Shown here piece by piece: positions 1 through 8,750 of a stretch of DNA of 27,651 nt (within the stretch, counting starts at the first letter, position 1; each line of letters starts with the position of its first letter). Made by a program: the position numbers and the translations under genes. The stretch is taken from NCBI GenBank assembly GCA_900549525.1, contig UWSJ01000013.1, forward strand, positions 1 through 27,651, in the 5' to 3' direction. This DNA comes from an uncultured Coriobacteriaceae bacterium (GTDB lineage Bacteria > Actinomycetota > Coriobacteriia > Coriobacteriales > Atopobiaceae). The notes beneath the pieces were generated by a model, which did no database searches, was not told where the DNA came from, and was given only the letters and a program-made list of their open reading frames with translations.

Positions 1-360
1 CGGCTCCCCGGGGGCCAGAACCTCGTTTCGTGCGGAGCCGAACCAGGCCGGGCTGCCAGAACCCCCGCTCGTGCGGAGAAAGGTCGACAAAACCGCGCCT
101 CGTGCGGGGCTGTTCCGGCCGAGATGACAAAACCGCGCTTCGTGCTAAGCACGAACGGCTGAATTGTCAGTTCCTTGCGCGCTCGTTGGCATCGCCTTGG
201 GAAAATCGCAGGTAGATAAGGTGTTGAACCGTACGCCCCAAGCGGCAGCTGACGTCCGGCTCTGCACGAACCGGAGAATTGTCAGCTGCGGCTCTCCAGC
301 TCCGCATGGGCCCGAGAACTGTCATGCCGCCGCCCGGGTCCCGCTACGGCCGCGCCGCCG
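1..360. other. Non-coding stretch downstream of the MBL gene
   Basis: I see no convincing gene here. Short open frames exist but read straight through the repeats and lack ribosome binding sites. Apart from the seven repeat copies, the part between about 170 and 259 shows no recognisable element. No clean hairpin with a T-tract was found that would end the minus-strand operon; the palindrome at 141-153 is the nearest dyad. Confidence 0.5.
14..323. repeat. Cluster of seven ~24-bp intergenic repeats in convergent orientation
   Basis: Four copies lie in one orientation at 14-37, 55-78, 86-109 and 126-149. Three lie in the opposite orientation at about 146-168, 260-283 and 300-323. Read in a common orientation, each begins CTCCGCACGA, has a variable middle, and ends GGTTTTGTC or GAATTGTC. 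Spacing is irregular (31 to 41 bp, then about 114 and 40). Copies four and five meet at the perfect palindrome CGTGCT-A-AGCACG (141-153). They sit just past the 3' end of the minus-strand MBL gene. They could be a REP-like dispersed element, a transcription-end structure or protein-binding sites. Unique spacers of constant length are absent, so this is not a CRISPR. Confidence 0.7.
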
Positions 361-1167
361 CTACCATACGGTCATCGGGCGGTTCTGGCCGGCGGCGCAC
401 ATGCTCAGCCGTCCGTCGGGCGTACGGGCCTCGGTGAAGGTGTCGTCAACTGGCTCGGCGCCCACGGCGGCGGCAAGCGTGTGCACGGCAATGCTCGGCC
501 GGTTGTTCTCCTGCGAGAGGTGCATGGCCACCACGGTCTCCGTGTCGGGCCCCACAAGGGTACGCAACGCGTCCGCCGCCTGGTCGTTCGATAGATGCCC
601 GTGGTCGCCGCCCACGCGCTGCTTGAGGTAGGCGGGGTAGGGGCCGGTTGCCAGCATGCGAGCGTCGTGGTTGCTCTCGAGTGCCAGCACGCGCACGTTG
701 CGCAGCAGGTCGAAGGCGCGCTCGCCCAGCATGCCGGTGTCGGTGCAGTAGCCAATGGCGTCCGCCGCCTCGCCCTCGCCGCAGTCGAAGCGCAGGCCAA
801 AGGGCTCGGCCACGTCGTGGAAGGTGGGAAAGGTGCGAACGCGCATCCCGCCGGCCTCGAACTCGTCATCGGCCCCCACGAGCTCGAACGGCAGCTCGGT
901 GAGGTACTTCCGCCCGCCCGCCGTGCCCGCCGTCGCCACGAGGCGGCCCTCCCAGCGGTTGCACCACACGCTGAGGCCGCTCACGTGGTCGGCGTGCTCG
1001 TGCGTCACCACCACGCAGCACACGCGGCCCATGTCGACGCCCAGCTCGTCGGCGCGGCGCAGCAGCTCGCGGCGCGACAGACCGTCGTCGACGAGAACGG
1101 AGCCCTCCGGCCCCTCCACCACGGTCGCGTTGCCCTTGGAGCCGCTTGCGAGCACGTGCAGGTGCAT
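361..1167 (-). CDS. MBL-fold metallo-hydrolase, YycJ/WalJ-like
   Basis: A 268-residue metallo-beta-lactamase-fold hydrolase. The N-terminus (MHLHVLASGSKGNATVV) is typical of the YycJ/WalJ branch, and the metal-binding THEHADH motif lies at residues 55-61. Further conserved metal-site elements include ALESNHD and the late MHLSQENN segment. The length fits the family, whose members are predicted phosphodiesterases or nucleases acting in the cytoplasm and linked in Firmicutes to cell-wall or DNA metabolism. I chose the ATG at 1167 because it gives the usual N-terminus. A GTG at 1179 would overlap the stop of the upstream serine hydrolase by four bases (GTGA) and has a G-rich stretch before it, so translational coupling from that start is a real alternative. 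It is the second gene of a two-gene minus-strand operon. Confidence 0.85.
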   Translation of the reverse strand: MHLHVLASGSKGNATVVEGPEGSVLVDDGLSRRELLRRADELGVDMGRVCCVVVTHEHADHVSGLSVWCNRWEGRLVATAGTAGGRKYLTELPFELVGADDEFEAGGMRVRTFPTFHDVAEPFGLRFDCGEGEAADAIGYCTDTGMLGERAFDLLRNVRVLALESNHDARMLATGPYPAYLKQRVGGDHGHLSNDQAADALRTLVGPDTETVVAMHLSQENNRPSIAVHTLAAAVGAEPVDDTFTEARTPDGRLSMCAAGQNRPMTVW

Positions 1168-1175
1168 GCGGGGAA

Positions 1176-2966
1176 TCACCGGCGCACCCCCGTACGGCGC
1201 TCGAGCACTCCCTCGAGCGCGGCGAGGTCGGACCTGTCCGCCTCGGCAGCCAGCTCGCCGGCCTCGATGCCCGCGCGCTTGGCCGCAACGAGCCCCGCGA
1301 GCAGCGCGTCGCACGACTCGGTCGTGGCGCGGCCCGCCATGTACGCGAGCGTGGCGGCAAGCGCATAGCGCCCAGAGAGGTAGTGCTGCGCGGCGAAGTC
1401 GTTGGGGTCTGCCGCCGGGTTCACCACGGGCGAGTTGCGGACGTTGGTGAGCATGGCCACCGCCACGTGCTGCACCGGGTCAATGACGCCGAGCGTGCCC
1501 GTGAATCCCGTGTGGCCCACGGCAGCAGGGTCGGCGAGGGGCGAGAGGAAGCGCGAGAACTCACCATCGGCCTCGCGTCTCCAGCCCAGGCCGAAGGTGG
1601 GATCCGCGTCCTTGGGCTTGATGAACCGGTCGAGCGTGTCCACGTCGAACAGCCGCACGTCACCGAAGCCGCCTCGGTTGATGATGGCTTGTTGCAGCAC
1701 GGACAGGTCGCTCGCGCACGAGAAGAGCCCGGCGTGACCCGAGACGCCGCCCATCACGTGGAAGGCCTTCGCGTCGTGAACCTCGCCCTGGACGGTGCCT
1801 TGGCGCACGCCCGGGAAGTTCACGGCCCCGTCGCGCGTGTTGCCCCTGAGCTCGGTGGCCGCGCAGTCCGTGCGCGCAAATCCGTGATCGAGCGGGCGGT
1901 ACGTCGTGTGCTCAAGGCCGAGCGGCCGGTAGAGGTGCTCGAGCACGAAGGCGTCGAGCCGGCTGCCGCTCGCGGCCTCCACGATCATCCCAAGCAGCAT
2001 GTAGTCCACGTCGGAGTAGCGCGTCGCCGTGCCCGGCTCGTACTCCAGCGGCGTGGCGATGATCTTGGCGAGCGCCTCGTCGCGACTCTGCGTGAAGAGG
2101 CGGGCGTTGCCGCGGCTGCCGGGCACCACCTTGTGCTGCGTGAGGTCGTAGTCGGGGTTGTGGTAGCTGGGGTCGGCCGGAAATCCCGCCTGGTGCTCGA
2201 GCAGCTCGCGCACGGTGAGTGCGTCCTTGCCGCGGATGACGTCGCCGGGCTGGTCGGCAAACCCGGGCAGGTAGCTGGAGACGAGCGCGTCCACGTTCAC
2301 CTTGCCCTCGGAGACGAGCTTCTGCAGGGCGAAGTTGCAGGCATACATCTTGGTGTTGCTCGCGAGGTCGTAGAGCGTCTCGTCCGTGACGGCCGTGCGC
2401 TCACTTGCGGGGATGGGCGTGCCGTCCGGGCGGTAGCTGTTGAGCGAGCCGTAATGGCCGCGCTTGATGACGGCACCGTTACGCACGACGGAGAGCTGCG
2501 CGGAGGGGAACCCGGCCGCCACCTCGGCTTCGATGATCTGGTCGAGCAGGACGAGGGCCGGGTCGTCGGCCCACGCGGCGGTCTCGTCGCGCAGCGTGGG
2601 GTAGGGGACGCGGATGCGGAGACGTGCGGAGGCCTGCCCGCCGCCTGCGGCACCCGCGCCCGCCGCCGCCCCGGCCGCGCCAACCCAGCCCGCCTGCAGC
2701 TGGTTGTCGCCGTTCACCGTCAGTGCCGAGATGTCGAGCTCGGCCCAGCCGTCCTCGTGCACGTCCGCAAGCGCCACGCGCCGGCCGTTCACGAACACGC
2801 GGAACTCCTCCGGCCGCCTCCCGCGAACCAGCAGCGACCCCTGTCGCTCGAAGCCCACGAACAGCCGCGCCATGCCCGTGGCGAGCGACTGGTCAAAGCC
2901 CTTCTCGCCGGGAAGCGCGGGTACGTCGAACTCCAGCTGGTAGCCATTCTCGGCAGCGTCCGTCAT
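1176..2966 (-). CDS. Serine hydrolase, beta-lactamase/class C PBP family
   Basis: A 596-residue protein with a C-terminal serine beta-lactamase-type domain (about residues 140-550). The nucleophile motif SxxK is S203-N-T-K206, the second catalytic motif is Y317-S-D, and the third is H485-T-G. Relatives include PBP4*-like peptidases and esterases. Ahead of it is a beta-rich N-terminal domain (about 8-92) and a Gly/Ala-rich linker (about 93-111). No signal peptide or transmembrane segment is visible at the chosen start, which is unusual for a peptidoglycan-directed enzyme. The start ATG at 2966 is preceded by AGAGGG at the right distance. An upstream in-frame start at 3059 would cross the divergent promoter region and add a non-conserved leader. 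The substrate cannot be named from sequence. Confidence 0.82.
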   Translation of the reverse strand: MTDAAENGYQLEFDVPALPGEKGFDQSLATGMARLFVGFERQGSLLVRGRRPEEFRVFVNGRRVALADVHEDGWAELDISALTVNGDNQLQAGWVGAAGAAAGAGAAGGGQASARLRIRVPYPTLRDETAAWADDPALVLLDQIIEAEVAAGFPSAQLSVVRNGAVIKRGHYGSLNSYRPDGTPIPASERTAVTDETLYDLASNTKMYACNFALQKLVSEGKVNVDALVSSYLPGFADQPGDVIRGKDALTVRELLEHQAGFPADPSYHNPDYDLTQHKVVPGSRGNARLFTQSRDEALAKIIATPLEYEPGTATRYSDVDYMLLGMIVEAASGSRLDAFVLEHLYRPLGLEHTTYRPLDHGFARTDCAATELRGNTRDGAVNFPGVRQGTVQGEVHDAKAFHVMGGVSGHAGLFSCASDLSVLQQAIINRGGFGDVRLFDVDTLDRFIKPKDADPTFGLGWRREADGEFSRFLSPLADPAAVGHTGFTGTLGVIDPVQHVAVAMLTNVRNSPVVNPAADPNDFAAQHYLSGRYALAATLAYMAGRATTESCDALLAGLVAAKRAGIEAGELAAEADRSDLAALEGVLERRTGVRR

Positions 2967-3052
2967 GCGTGTCCCTCTCGTCCGATCGGTCGTACACTTA
3001 ACCACCCTAGTACAAGTCCGCACGCCCACAAGCTTTCGCAGGGAGGTCGGCC
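2967..3052. promoter_or_regulatory. Divergent promoter region between serine hydrolase and tilS
   Basis: Only 86 bp separate the two divergent starts, and a locally AT-richer core (about 2992-3018) must hold both promoters. Possible -10-like hexamers such as TAGTAC for the plus strand are present, but I cannot assign a convincing -35 and -10 pair to either side. The two ribosome binding sites, AGAGGG for the minus gene and GGGAGG (3041-3046) for tilS, are clear. Confidence 0.4.
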
Positions 3053-4618
3053 ATGCCAACCGTCAGCAGGAGGTACGCTCGCCCGGAGTCGGCGTTCGAG
3101 CGTCCGGCCAGCGGTGCGCACCGTCGCGAGCTGGGCCCGGTCGTCCTCATGGTCTCCGGGGGCGCAGACTCGACGGCCCTGCTCGTGCTCGCCGCCACCT
3201 CCGAGCTCGACATCGACGACGGCCGGGGCCGCGCGCGCATCGCCGCCGAGCGCCTGCACGTGCTGCACGTCAACCACCAGCTGCGTGGCATCGACGCCGA
3301 GGAGGACGAGGAGTTCGTGCGCGACCTGTGCGCGCGCTACGGCATCCCCTGCACGGTGGAGCGCGTGGACGTGGCCGCGATCGCGGCGGCCCCCGGATCT
3401 GCCGACAGCAACGTGGAGAACGTGGGCCGCGAGGCCCGCTATGCGGCGGCCAACCGCCTCGCCAACGAGCTCTGCGAACGCGCGGGCCTGCCGCGCTCGG
3501 CCGCCCGCATCCTCACGGCGCACACCGCCAACGACCGGGCCGAGACGTTCTTCATGAACGCGGTCAAGGGCTCCGGGCCACAGGGGCTCTCGTCCATCCC
3601 GCGCCGCCGCAACCGCATCGTGCGCCCTCTGCTCGACCGCACCCACCAGGAGCTCTGCGACCTGCTGCGCATGCGCGGCATCGTGTGGCGCGAGGACGCG
3701 AGCAACGCCGACACGCGCTACCTGCGCTCGTTCGTGCGCCACGAGATCATGCCGCTTGCCCTTGCGCGCAACCCTCGCGTGGTCGAGAGCCTCGCCCAGA
3801 CCTGCGACATCCTGTCCGAGGAGGACGCCTACCTGCAGGGCGTCGCGTCCCGCGTGCTGGCCGGCCTCACTCGCCGCCGTGCCACGGGCCTCGTCGTGCT
3901 CGACGCCGCGCGGCTGGCGGCCACGGAGGTGGCCGTGGCCCGGCGCGCGGTGCGCATGGCCGTGTGGGCCGTGGCCCCCAGCTGTCGGCTCGAGGCCCGT
4001 CACGTCGCGCGCGTGCTCGAGCTCGTGGCAGCCGGCTCCGGCTCGGCAACGCTGCCGGGCGGCGTGGACGCGCGCGTTACGTACGGAGCGCTCTTCCTGC
4101 GTGCGCGTGCGGCCCAGGGGTCGCTGCCCGGCTCGGGCTGGCTCGAGGTCCCGGGGCTTGCCACGGCGGGCAACTCCCACACGCTGGCGGCCCCCGGGCC
4201 CGTGGGCTCGCTCGAGCTCCCTGCTGGCACCCTCCGCGCTCGTCTGCGTGCGGTGGCGTCCGGCTCGAGCCCCGAGGCGCTCGCCCGCGCCCACGGCCGG
4301 GAGTGGGCAGGCACGTCGGCGCTGCTCGACGCTGCGGCCTGCGGTGTCGACGCGCGGGGTGGTCGGCTCTGGGTGGACGGCCCCCAGGCGGGCGAGGTGC
4401 TCTGTCCGCTCGGCATGCACGGGCAGTCCAAGAGGCTCTCCGACCTGCTCGCCGACGAGCACGTGCCCGCGCCTGAGCGTGCCCGCGTGCCCGTGGTGCG
4501 CGCGGCCCCCGACGGCGCCGTCCTCTGGGTGGCGCCCATCCGCCCCGACGAGCGCGCCCGCGTCACCGACGCGTCAAGGGTGCTGCTAGAATTGCAGTTT
4601 GTTCCCTCGCAGGAGTGA
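3053..4618 (+). CDS. tilS: tRNA(Ile)-lysidine synthase
   Basis: A 521-residue ATP-pyrophosphatase that converts cytidine-34 of the CAU anticodon of tRNA(Ile2) to lysidine, so that it reads AUA codons. The PP-loop SGGADS is at residues 35-40, followed by the family pattern LHVLHVNHQLR and a HTANDRAETFFMNAVKGSG segment that fits the tRNA-modifying N-type domain. A central helical TilS substrate-binding region and a long C-terminal extension follow; overall length is somewhat above E. coli TilS. The ATG at 3053 has GGGAGG seven bases upstream. It leads the tilS-hpt-ftsH cluster, an order also found in Bacillus and actinobacteria, and hpt starts 26 bp after it. Confidence 0.92.
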   Translation: MPTVSRRYARPESAFERPASGAHRRELGPVVLMVSGGADSTALLVLAATSELDIDDGRGRARIAAERLHVLHVNHQLRGIDAEEDEEFVRDLCARYGIPCTVERVDVAAIAAAPGSADSNVENVGREARYAAANRLANELCERAGLPRSAARILTAHTANDRAETFFMNAVKGSGPQGLSSIPRRRNRIVRPLLDRTHQELCDLLRMRGIVWREDASNADTRYLRSFVRHEIMPLALARNPRVVESLAQTCDILSEEDAYLQGVASRVLAGLTRRRATGLVVLDAARLAATEVAVARRAVRMAVWAVAPSCRLEARHVARVLELVAAGSGSATLPGGVDARVTYGALFLRARAAQGSLPGSGWLEVPGLATAGNSHTLAAPGPVGSLELPAGTLRARLRAVASGSSPEALARAHGREWAGTSALLDAAACGVDARGGRLWVDGPQAGEVLCPLGMHGQSKRLSDLLADEHVPAPERARVPVVRAAPDGAVLWVAPIRPDERARVTDASRVLLELQFVPSQE

Positions 4619-4630
4619 GGGCCTACCACC

Positions 4631-4638
4631 GGAAGGAG
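4631..4638 (+). promoter_or_regulatory. Shine-Dalgarno that fixes the GTG start of hpt
   Basis: GGAAGGAG lies six bases before the GTG at 4645. It supports that GTG over the in-frame GTG at 4615, which would overlap the tilS stop but add ten residues not expected in the family. Confidence 0.75.
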
Positions 4639-4644
4639 CGCGTC

Positions 4645-5199
4645 GTGGAGAAGATTCACCCGGACGTTGAGAGCATTGTGCTGAGCGAGTCGGACATCGA
4701 GGACATCGTCACCCGCATGGGCGCCGAGATCTCCCGTGACTACGCGGGCAAGAACCCGCTGCTCGTGGCCGTGCTACGCGGGGCCGTCGTCTTCATGGGC
4801 GACCTCATGCGCCACATCGACTGTGAGATGGGCATCGACTTCATGGCCGTCTCGAGCTACGGTGACGGCGCCAAGAGCTCCGGCGTGGTGCGCATCGTCA
4901 AGGACCTCGACACCAAGATCGAGGGTCGCGACGTCCTTATCGTCGAGGACATCCTCGACTCGGGTCTCACGCTCAACTACCTCATGAAGAACCTGTCCTC
5001 GCGCAACCCCCGCTCCATCGAGGTCGCGGCGTTCCTCGTCAAGGACGTCGAGGGTCGCAGGTGCCCGGTGACGCCGCGTTACGAGGGCACTCACGTGCTC
5101 GACAAGTTCATCGTGGGCTACGGCCTCGACTTCGCCGAGCGCTACCGCAACCTTCCCTACATCGGCGTGCTCAAGCCCGAGATCTACGCCAACAAGTAG
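4645..5199 (+). CDS. hpt: Hypoxanthine phosphoribosyltransferase
   Basis: A 184-residue type I phosphoribosyltransferase that salvages hypoxanthine (and usually guanine) to the nucleotide using PRPP in the cytoplasm. The PRPP-binding motif [14 protein letters not shown] spans residues 97-110, with the acidic pair E101-D102. Further family signatures are [16 protein letters not shown] near residues 39-54 and the late [20 protein letters not shown] segment. The length is normal for bacterial Hpt. The GTG start is supported by its ribosome binding site. It lies between tilS and ftsH, as in many Gram-positives, and is probably cotranscribed with tilS. Confidence 0.93.
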   Translation: MEKIHPDVESIVLSESDIEDIVTRMGAEISRDYAGKNPLLVAVLRGAVVFMGDLMRHIDCEMGIDFMAVSSYGDGAKSSGVVRIVKDLDTKIEGRDVLIVEDILDSGLTLNYLMKNLSSRNPRSIEVAAFLVKDVEGRRCPVTPRYEGTHVLDKFIVGYGLDFAERYRNLPYIGVLKPEIYANK

Positions 5200-5224
5200 G
5201 CCGGGAACACAGATTGGGCGTGAC

Positions 5225-5252
5225 GCGGGCTGGGGGATTGCCTCCGGCCCGC
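5225..5252 (+). other. Strong hairpin between hpt and ftsH
   Basis: A 12-base arm (GCGGGCTGGGGG) pairs with CCTCCGGCCCGC across a four-base ATTG loop, with two G-U pairs. No T-tract follows, so it is not a standard intrinsic terminator. Possible roles are partial attenuation, transcript processing or stabilisation at the hpt-ftsH junction. Confidence 0.6.
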
Positions 5253-5300
5253 TTGCCTAGACCGCCGCATCGACCGGAGAACCACACAGGAAAGCAGCCT

Positions 5301-7319
5301 ATGAGCAGGAACAACAACGCGCCCGGCGGACACAGGGGGCAGCCGGGCGGCGCGCGCAGAACCATCTACTTCGTCATCCTCATCGCCTTCGTGGGCTACC
5401 TCGTGCACTCCATGAACCCGTCGTGGTTCGGCGACAACCCCACGGTCACGATGCCCACGAGCCAGATGGTCGAGGCCGTCAACGACGACCGCGTCTCCAC
5501 ACTCACTTACAAGCTCGCCACGGGCGACGTCACGGGTACGTTCTGGACCGAAGACGCCGACAAGGAGGACGAGTCCAAGCTCGTCAACTTCAAGAGTGCC
5601 TACGCGGGCGAGGACAGCCTCACCGAGCTCATGTCGAAGCACGACAACATCACCTACACCGTCGACACGAGCAACGACGACCTCGTGGAGACGCTGCTCA
5701 CCTACGGTTTGCCGACGGCGATCCTCTTCTTCGCCCTCATCTACTTCATGCGACAGATGCAGGGGCAGAACGGTCAGGCCATGAGCTTCGGTAAGACTAA
5801 GGCCAAGACCACCGAGGAGACCCGCCCCAAGGTCAAGTTCAAGGACGTGGCCGGCGTAGACGAGGCGGTCGAGGAGCTCAAGGAGATTCGCGACTTCCTG
5901 GCCGAGCCCGAGCGCTTCCACAAGCTGGGCGCCAAGATTCCGCGTGGCGTGCTTCTGGTGGGCCCTCCGGGAACGGGCAAGACGCTGCTCGCGAAGGCCG
6001 TCGCCGGCGAGGCGGGCGTGCCGTTCTTCTCCATCTCCGGCTCCGACTTCGTGGAGATGTTCGTGGGCGTGGGCGCCTCCCGCGTGCGCGACCTCTTCAA
6101 GCAGGCCAAGGCCGCCGCCCCCGCCATCATCTTCATCGACGAAATCGACGCGGTGGGCCGCCAGCGCGGCGCGGGTCTCGGCGGCGGTCACGACGAGCGC
6201 GAGCAGACGCTCAACCAGCTGCTTGTCGAGATGGACGGCTTTGAGCAGAACGAGGCCGTCATCCTCATCGCCGCCACCAATCGCCCCGACATCCTCGACC
6301 CGGCGCTGCTGCGTCCTGGCCGCTTTGACCGTCGCGTCACGGTCGACCGTCCGGACGTGAAGGGCCGCGAGCAGATTATCCGCGTGCACTCCGAGGGCAA
6401 GCCGCTCGCTGCCGACATCGACTTCGGCAAGCTCGCCAAGCTCACCCCGGGCTTCACGGGCGCCGACCTCATGAACCTCATGAACGAGGGCGCCCTGCTC
6501 GCCGCGCGCCGCAATCGCACCAACATCTCGATGGGCGAGGTGGAGGAGGCCATGGAGCGCGTCATCGCGGGCCCCGAGCGCAAGTGCCGCGTCATGACGG
6601 CCGAGGAGCGCAAGACCATTGCCTACCACGAGAGCGGCCACGCCCTCGTGGGCCACATCCTCGAGAACTCCGACCCGGTGCACAAGATCAGCATCATCAG
6701 CCGCGGGCAGGCGTTGGGCTACACGCTGCAACTGCCGGAGGAAGACCACTTCCTCAGCACGCGTAACGGCATGCTCGACCAGATTGCGGTGCTGCTGGGC
6801 GGCCGCACGGCCGAGGAACTCTTCTGCGACGACATCACCACCGGCGCCAGCAACGACCTCGAGCGCGCCACCAAGCTGGCCCGCCAGATGGTCACGCGCC
6901 TGGGCATGAGCGAGGCCCTGGGCACGCAGGTCTTCGGCGAGGCACAGCACGAGGTCTTCCTGGGCCGCGACTACGCCGACCACCAGGACTACTCGGCCGA
7001 GACGGCCAAGCGCATCGACGACGAGGTCGAGCGCATCATGCGCGAGGCCCACGGTCGCGCCCGCAAGGTGCTCGAGGAGTACTGCAGCCGCATGGACGTG
7101 ATGGCGCACGTGCTGCTCGCCCGCGAGACGGTCGAGGGCGACGCGGTGAACGCGCTGCTCGACGGTACCTGGGACGAGTACCTGGCCGCCCACCCCGCGG
7201 AGGCCAAGGAGGAGCAGGCCGCCGAGGCCGGCGCCGTGGAGCCGTCGGCGGGTGCTGCCGAGGCCGAGGCCGACACGCCGTCGGCGGGCGCATCTGAGGA
7301 GGAGAATCCGATTGATTAA
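5301..7319 (+). CDS. ftsH: ATP-dependent zinc metalloprotease FtsH
   Basis: A 672-residue membrane AAA+ protease that degrades misfolded membrane proteins and short-lived regulators. TM1 is about residues 21-37 and TM2 about 136-152, with the extracytoplasmic FtsH_ext domain between them. The AAA module has Walker A GPPGTGKT near 221-228, Walker [10 protein letters not shown] near 275-284 and the second region of homology around [18 protein letters not shown]. The zinc-site HESGH is at about 443-447. After the protease domain the last ~35 residues are Ala/Glu-rich and low in complexity, a poorly conserved tail. The ATG at 5301 follows AGGAAAG. The stop overlaps the TTG start of the next gene. 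Confidence 0.96.
   Translation: MSRNNNAPGGHRGQPGGARRTIYFVILIAFVGYLVHSMNPSWFGDNPTVTMPTSQMVEAVNDDRVSTLTYKLATGDVTGTFWTEDADKEDESKLVNFKSAYAGEDSLTELMSKHDNITYTVDTSNDDLVETLLTYGLPTAILFFALIYFMRQMQGQNGQAMSFGKTKAKTTEETRPKVKFKDVAGVDEAVEELKEIRDFLAEPERFHKLGAKIPRGVLLVGPPGTGKTLLAKAVAGEAGVPFFSISGSDFVEMFVGVGASRVRDLFKQAKAAAPAIIFIDEIDAVGRQRGAGLGGGHDEREQTLNQLLVEMDGFEQNEAVILIAATNRPDILDPALLRPGRFDRRVTVDRPDVKGREQIIRVHSEGKPLAADIDFGKLAKLTPGFTGADLMNLMNEGALLAARRNRTNISMGEVEEAMERVIAGPERKCRVMTAEERKTIAYHESGHALVGHILENSDPVHKISIISRGQALGYTLQLPEEDHFLSTRNGMLDQIAVLLGGRTAEELFCDDITTGASNDLERATKLARQMVTRLGMSEALGTQVFGEAQHEVFLGRDYADHQDYSAETAKRIDDEVERIMREAHGRARKVLEEYCSRMDVMAHVLLARETVEGDAVNALLDGTWDEYLAAHPAEAKEEQAAEAGAVEPSAGAAEAEADTPSAGASEEENPID
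7296..7304 (+). promoter_or_regulatory. Shine-Dalgarno supporting a TTG start inside the ftsH end
   Basis: GAGGAGGAG ends seven bases before the TTG at 7312. It encodes the Glu-rich end of FtsH at the same time. The alternative ATG at 7327 is too far away to use this site. Confidence 0.6.
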
Positions 7320-8508
7320 CGAGACCATGTACGCGTACGGCGCGTCCAAGAGCTCCATTCGCGAGATCGCGGCCTACGGCGCTGCCCGTAAGGCCGAAAT
7401 CGGCGCCGACAAGGTCTTCGACTTCAGCCTGGGCAACCCGAGCGTCCCCGCGCCTGCAGCCGTCGCCGACTCCATCCGTCGCAGCCTGGAGCTCCCGCCT
7501 GCGCAGGTGCACAGCTACACGCCGGCCAACGGCCTGCCCTTCTGCCGCGAGGCCATCGCGTCCTCGCTCGCCAGGCGCTTCTCGGCCGAGATGGGCGGCA
7601 AGCCCGTGGCGGATGCGGGCGACCTCTACGTGACCTGCGGTGCGGCGGCCTCGCTCTCCATCACGCTGCACGCCGTGACCAACCCCGGCGACGAGGTCGT
7701 CGTGATTGCCCCGTACTTCCCCGAGTATCGCGTCTGGATCGAGTCGTGCGGCTGCACCTGCGTGGAGGTTATGGCGGACAAGGACACCTTCCAGATTGAC
7801 GTCCCGGCCGTGGCGGAGGCCGTCACGCCGCGTACGGCTGCCGTCATCATCGACTCGCCCAACAACCCCGTGGGCACGGTCTACACGCGCCAGAACCTCG
7901 AGGACCTCTCCCGCGCCCTGCGCGAGCGCTCCGAGGAGCTTGTGAGGCCCATCTACCTCATCTCCGACGAGCCCTACCGCGAGATCACCTACGGCGCGGA
8001 GGTGCCCTGGGTCCCCGCCCTCTACGACCGCACGGTCGTCTGCTACAGCTACTCCAAGAGCCTGTCGCTGCCGGGGGAGCGCATCGGCTGGGTGCTTGTG
8101 CCGCCCACCAACCCCGAGCACGACCGTCTCGTCCCGGCCATCGCTGGTGCGGGCCGCTCGCTCGGCTTCGTGTGCGCACCGGCCATCTTCCAGCGTGTCA
8201 TTGCCGACTGCGTTGACGAGCCGAGTGACGTTGCCGCCTACGAGCGCAACCGCAAGGCGCTCACGGAGGGCCTTGCCGCGGCCGGCTACACCTACATCGA
8301 GCCGGCCGGCGCCTTCTACCTGTGGGTCAAGGCGCTCGAGCCCGACGCCAACGCATTCTTCGAGCGCGCGAAGGCCCACGAGCTGCTGCCGGTCCCGTCC
8401 GACTCCTTCGGTTGCCCAAGCTGGGTGCGCGTGGGCTACTGCGTGAGCTATGGCACCATCGTGAACTCGATGCCTGCCTGGGAGGCCCTCGCGGCGGAGT
8501 ACCGCTAG
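7312..8508 (+). CDS. Pyridoxal-phosphate aminotransferase, class I/II
   Basis: A 398-residue fold-type I PLP enzyme of the aspartate-aminotransferase superfamily. [11 protein letters not shown] is the conserved Asn/Pro cofactor segment, SDEPYREI carries the Asp and Tyr that contact PLP, and K249 in [16 protein letters not shown] is the predicted Schiff-base lysine. The C-terminal VRVGYC segment contains the substrate-carboxylate arginine. The amino donor is not predictable; aspartate, alanine or aromatic substrates are possible. I chose the TTG at 7312 because of the strong ribosome binding site, giving an eight-base overlap with ftsH and probable translational coupling. ATG 7327 would shorten it by five residues. 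A GC-rich hairpin about 150 bp downstream ends the unit. Confidence 0.85.
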   Translation: MINETMYAYGASKSSIREIAAYGAARKAEIGADKVFDFSLGNPSVPAPAAVADSIRRSLELPPAQVHSYTPANGLPFCREAIASSLARRFSAEMGGKPVADAGDLYVTCGAAASLSITLHAVTNPGDEVVVIAPYFPEYRVWIESCGCTCVEVMADKDTFQIDVPAVAEAVTPRTAAVIIDSPNNPVGTVYTRQNLEDLSRALRERSEELVRPIYLISDEPYREITYGAEVPWVPALYDRTVVCYSYSKSLSLPGERIGWVLVPPTNPEHDRLVPAIAGAGRSLGFVCAPAIFQRVIADCVDEPSDVAAYERNRKALTEGLAAAGYTYIEPAGAFYLWVKALEPDANAFFERAKAHELLPVPSDSFGCPSWVRVGYCVSYGTIVNSMPAWEALAAEYR

Positions 8509-8526
8509 GCGCCGCTGTTCTTGCGT

Positions 8527-8601
8527 GCGCCGCCGTGCCGTCCGGTACGTGCCTTCGGCCGTCGTCCGAGACACGCCCGTTGGCGCCGCCGTGCCGTCCG
8601 G
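8527..8601. repeat. Pair of 19-bp direct repeats after the aminotransferase
   Basis: The same 19-base sequence, beginning GCGCCGCCGTG, occurs at 8527-8545 and 8583-8601, 56 bp apart. It lies in the untranslated stretch between the aminotransferase stop and its terminator. No function is evident. Confidence 0.55.
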
Positions 8602-8659
8602 CGCGTTCCTCGGCACGCGCCCCTCGGCTCAGGCCAGCCCCGCATCATCATGCGTTCGT

Positions 8660-8689
8660 AAGGGCCCGGGATTCCGTTCCGGGCCCTTT
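8660..8689 (+). terminator. Intrinsic terminator after the aminotransferase
   Basis: AAGGGCCCGG pairs perfectly with CCGGGCCCTT across a nine-base loop and is followed by a short T run (TTTC). It closes the tilS-hpt-ftsH-aminotransferase transcription unit before the PHP gene. Confidence 0.8.
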
Positions 8690-8695
8690 CGCATG

Positions 8696-8704
8696 TGGGA
8701 TACT
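8696..8704 (+). promoter_or_regulatory. Possible extended -10 promoter for the PHP gene
   Basis: TGGGATACT resembles an extended -10 (TGn plus GATACT) just past the terminator and about 47 bp before the PHP start. No good -35 is present, so this is tentative. Confidence 0.35.
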
Positions 8705-8750
8705 GGTGTCAGAAACGGCTAACTAACCCGCCACTCGTCATGGAGGCCCC

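Noticed and set aside
14..323. CRISPR array
   Set aside because: Copies occur in both orientations, with unequal spacing, variable centres and no cas genes.
1146..3557. An 803-codon plus-strand frame across the serine hydrolase and the start of tilS
   Set aside because: It runs antisense to a gene with three intact catalytic motifs and then out of frame through tilS; it lacks a ribosome binding site and domains.
5184..7358. A 724-codon open frame on the minus strand opposite ftsH
   Set aside because: It is a shadow of ftsH, which is certain from its motifs. The antisense product has no family features.
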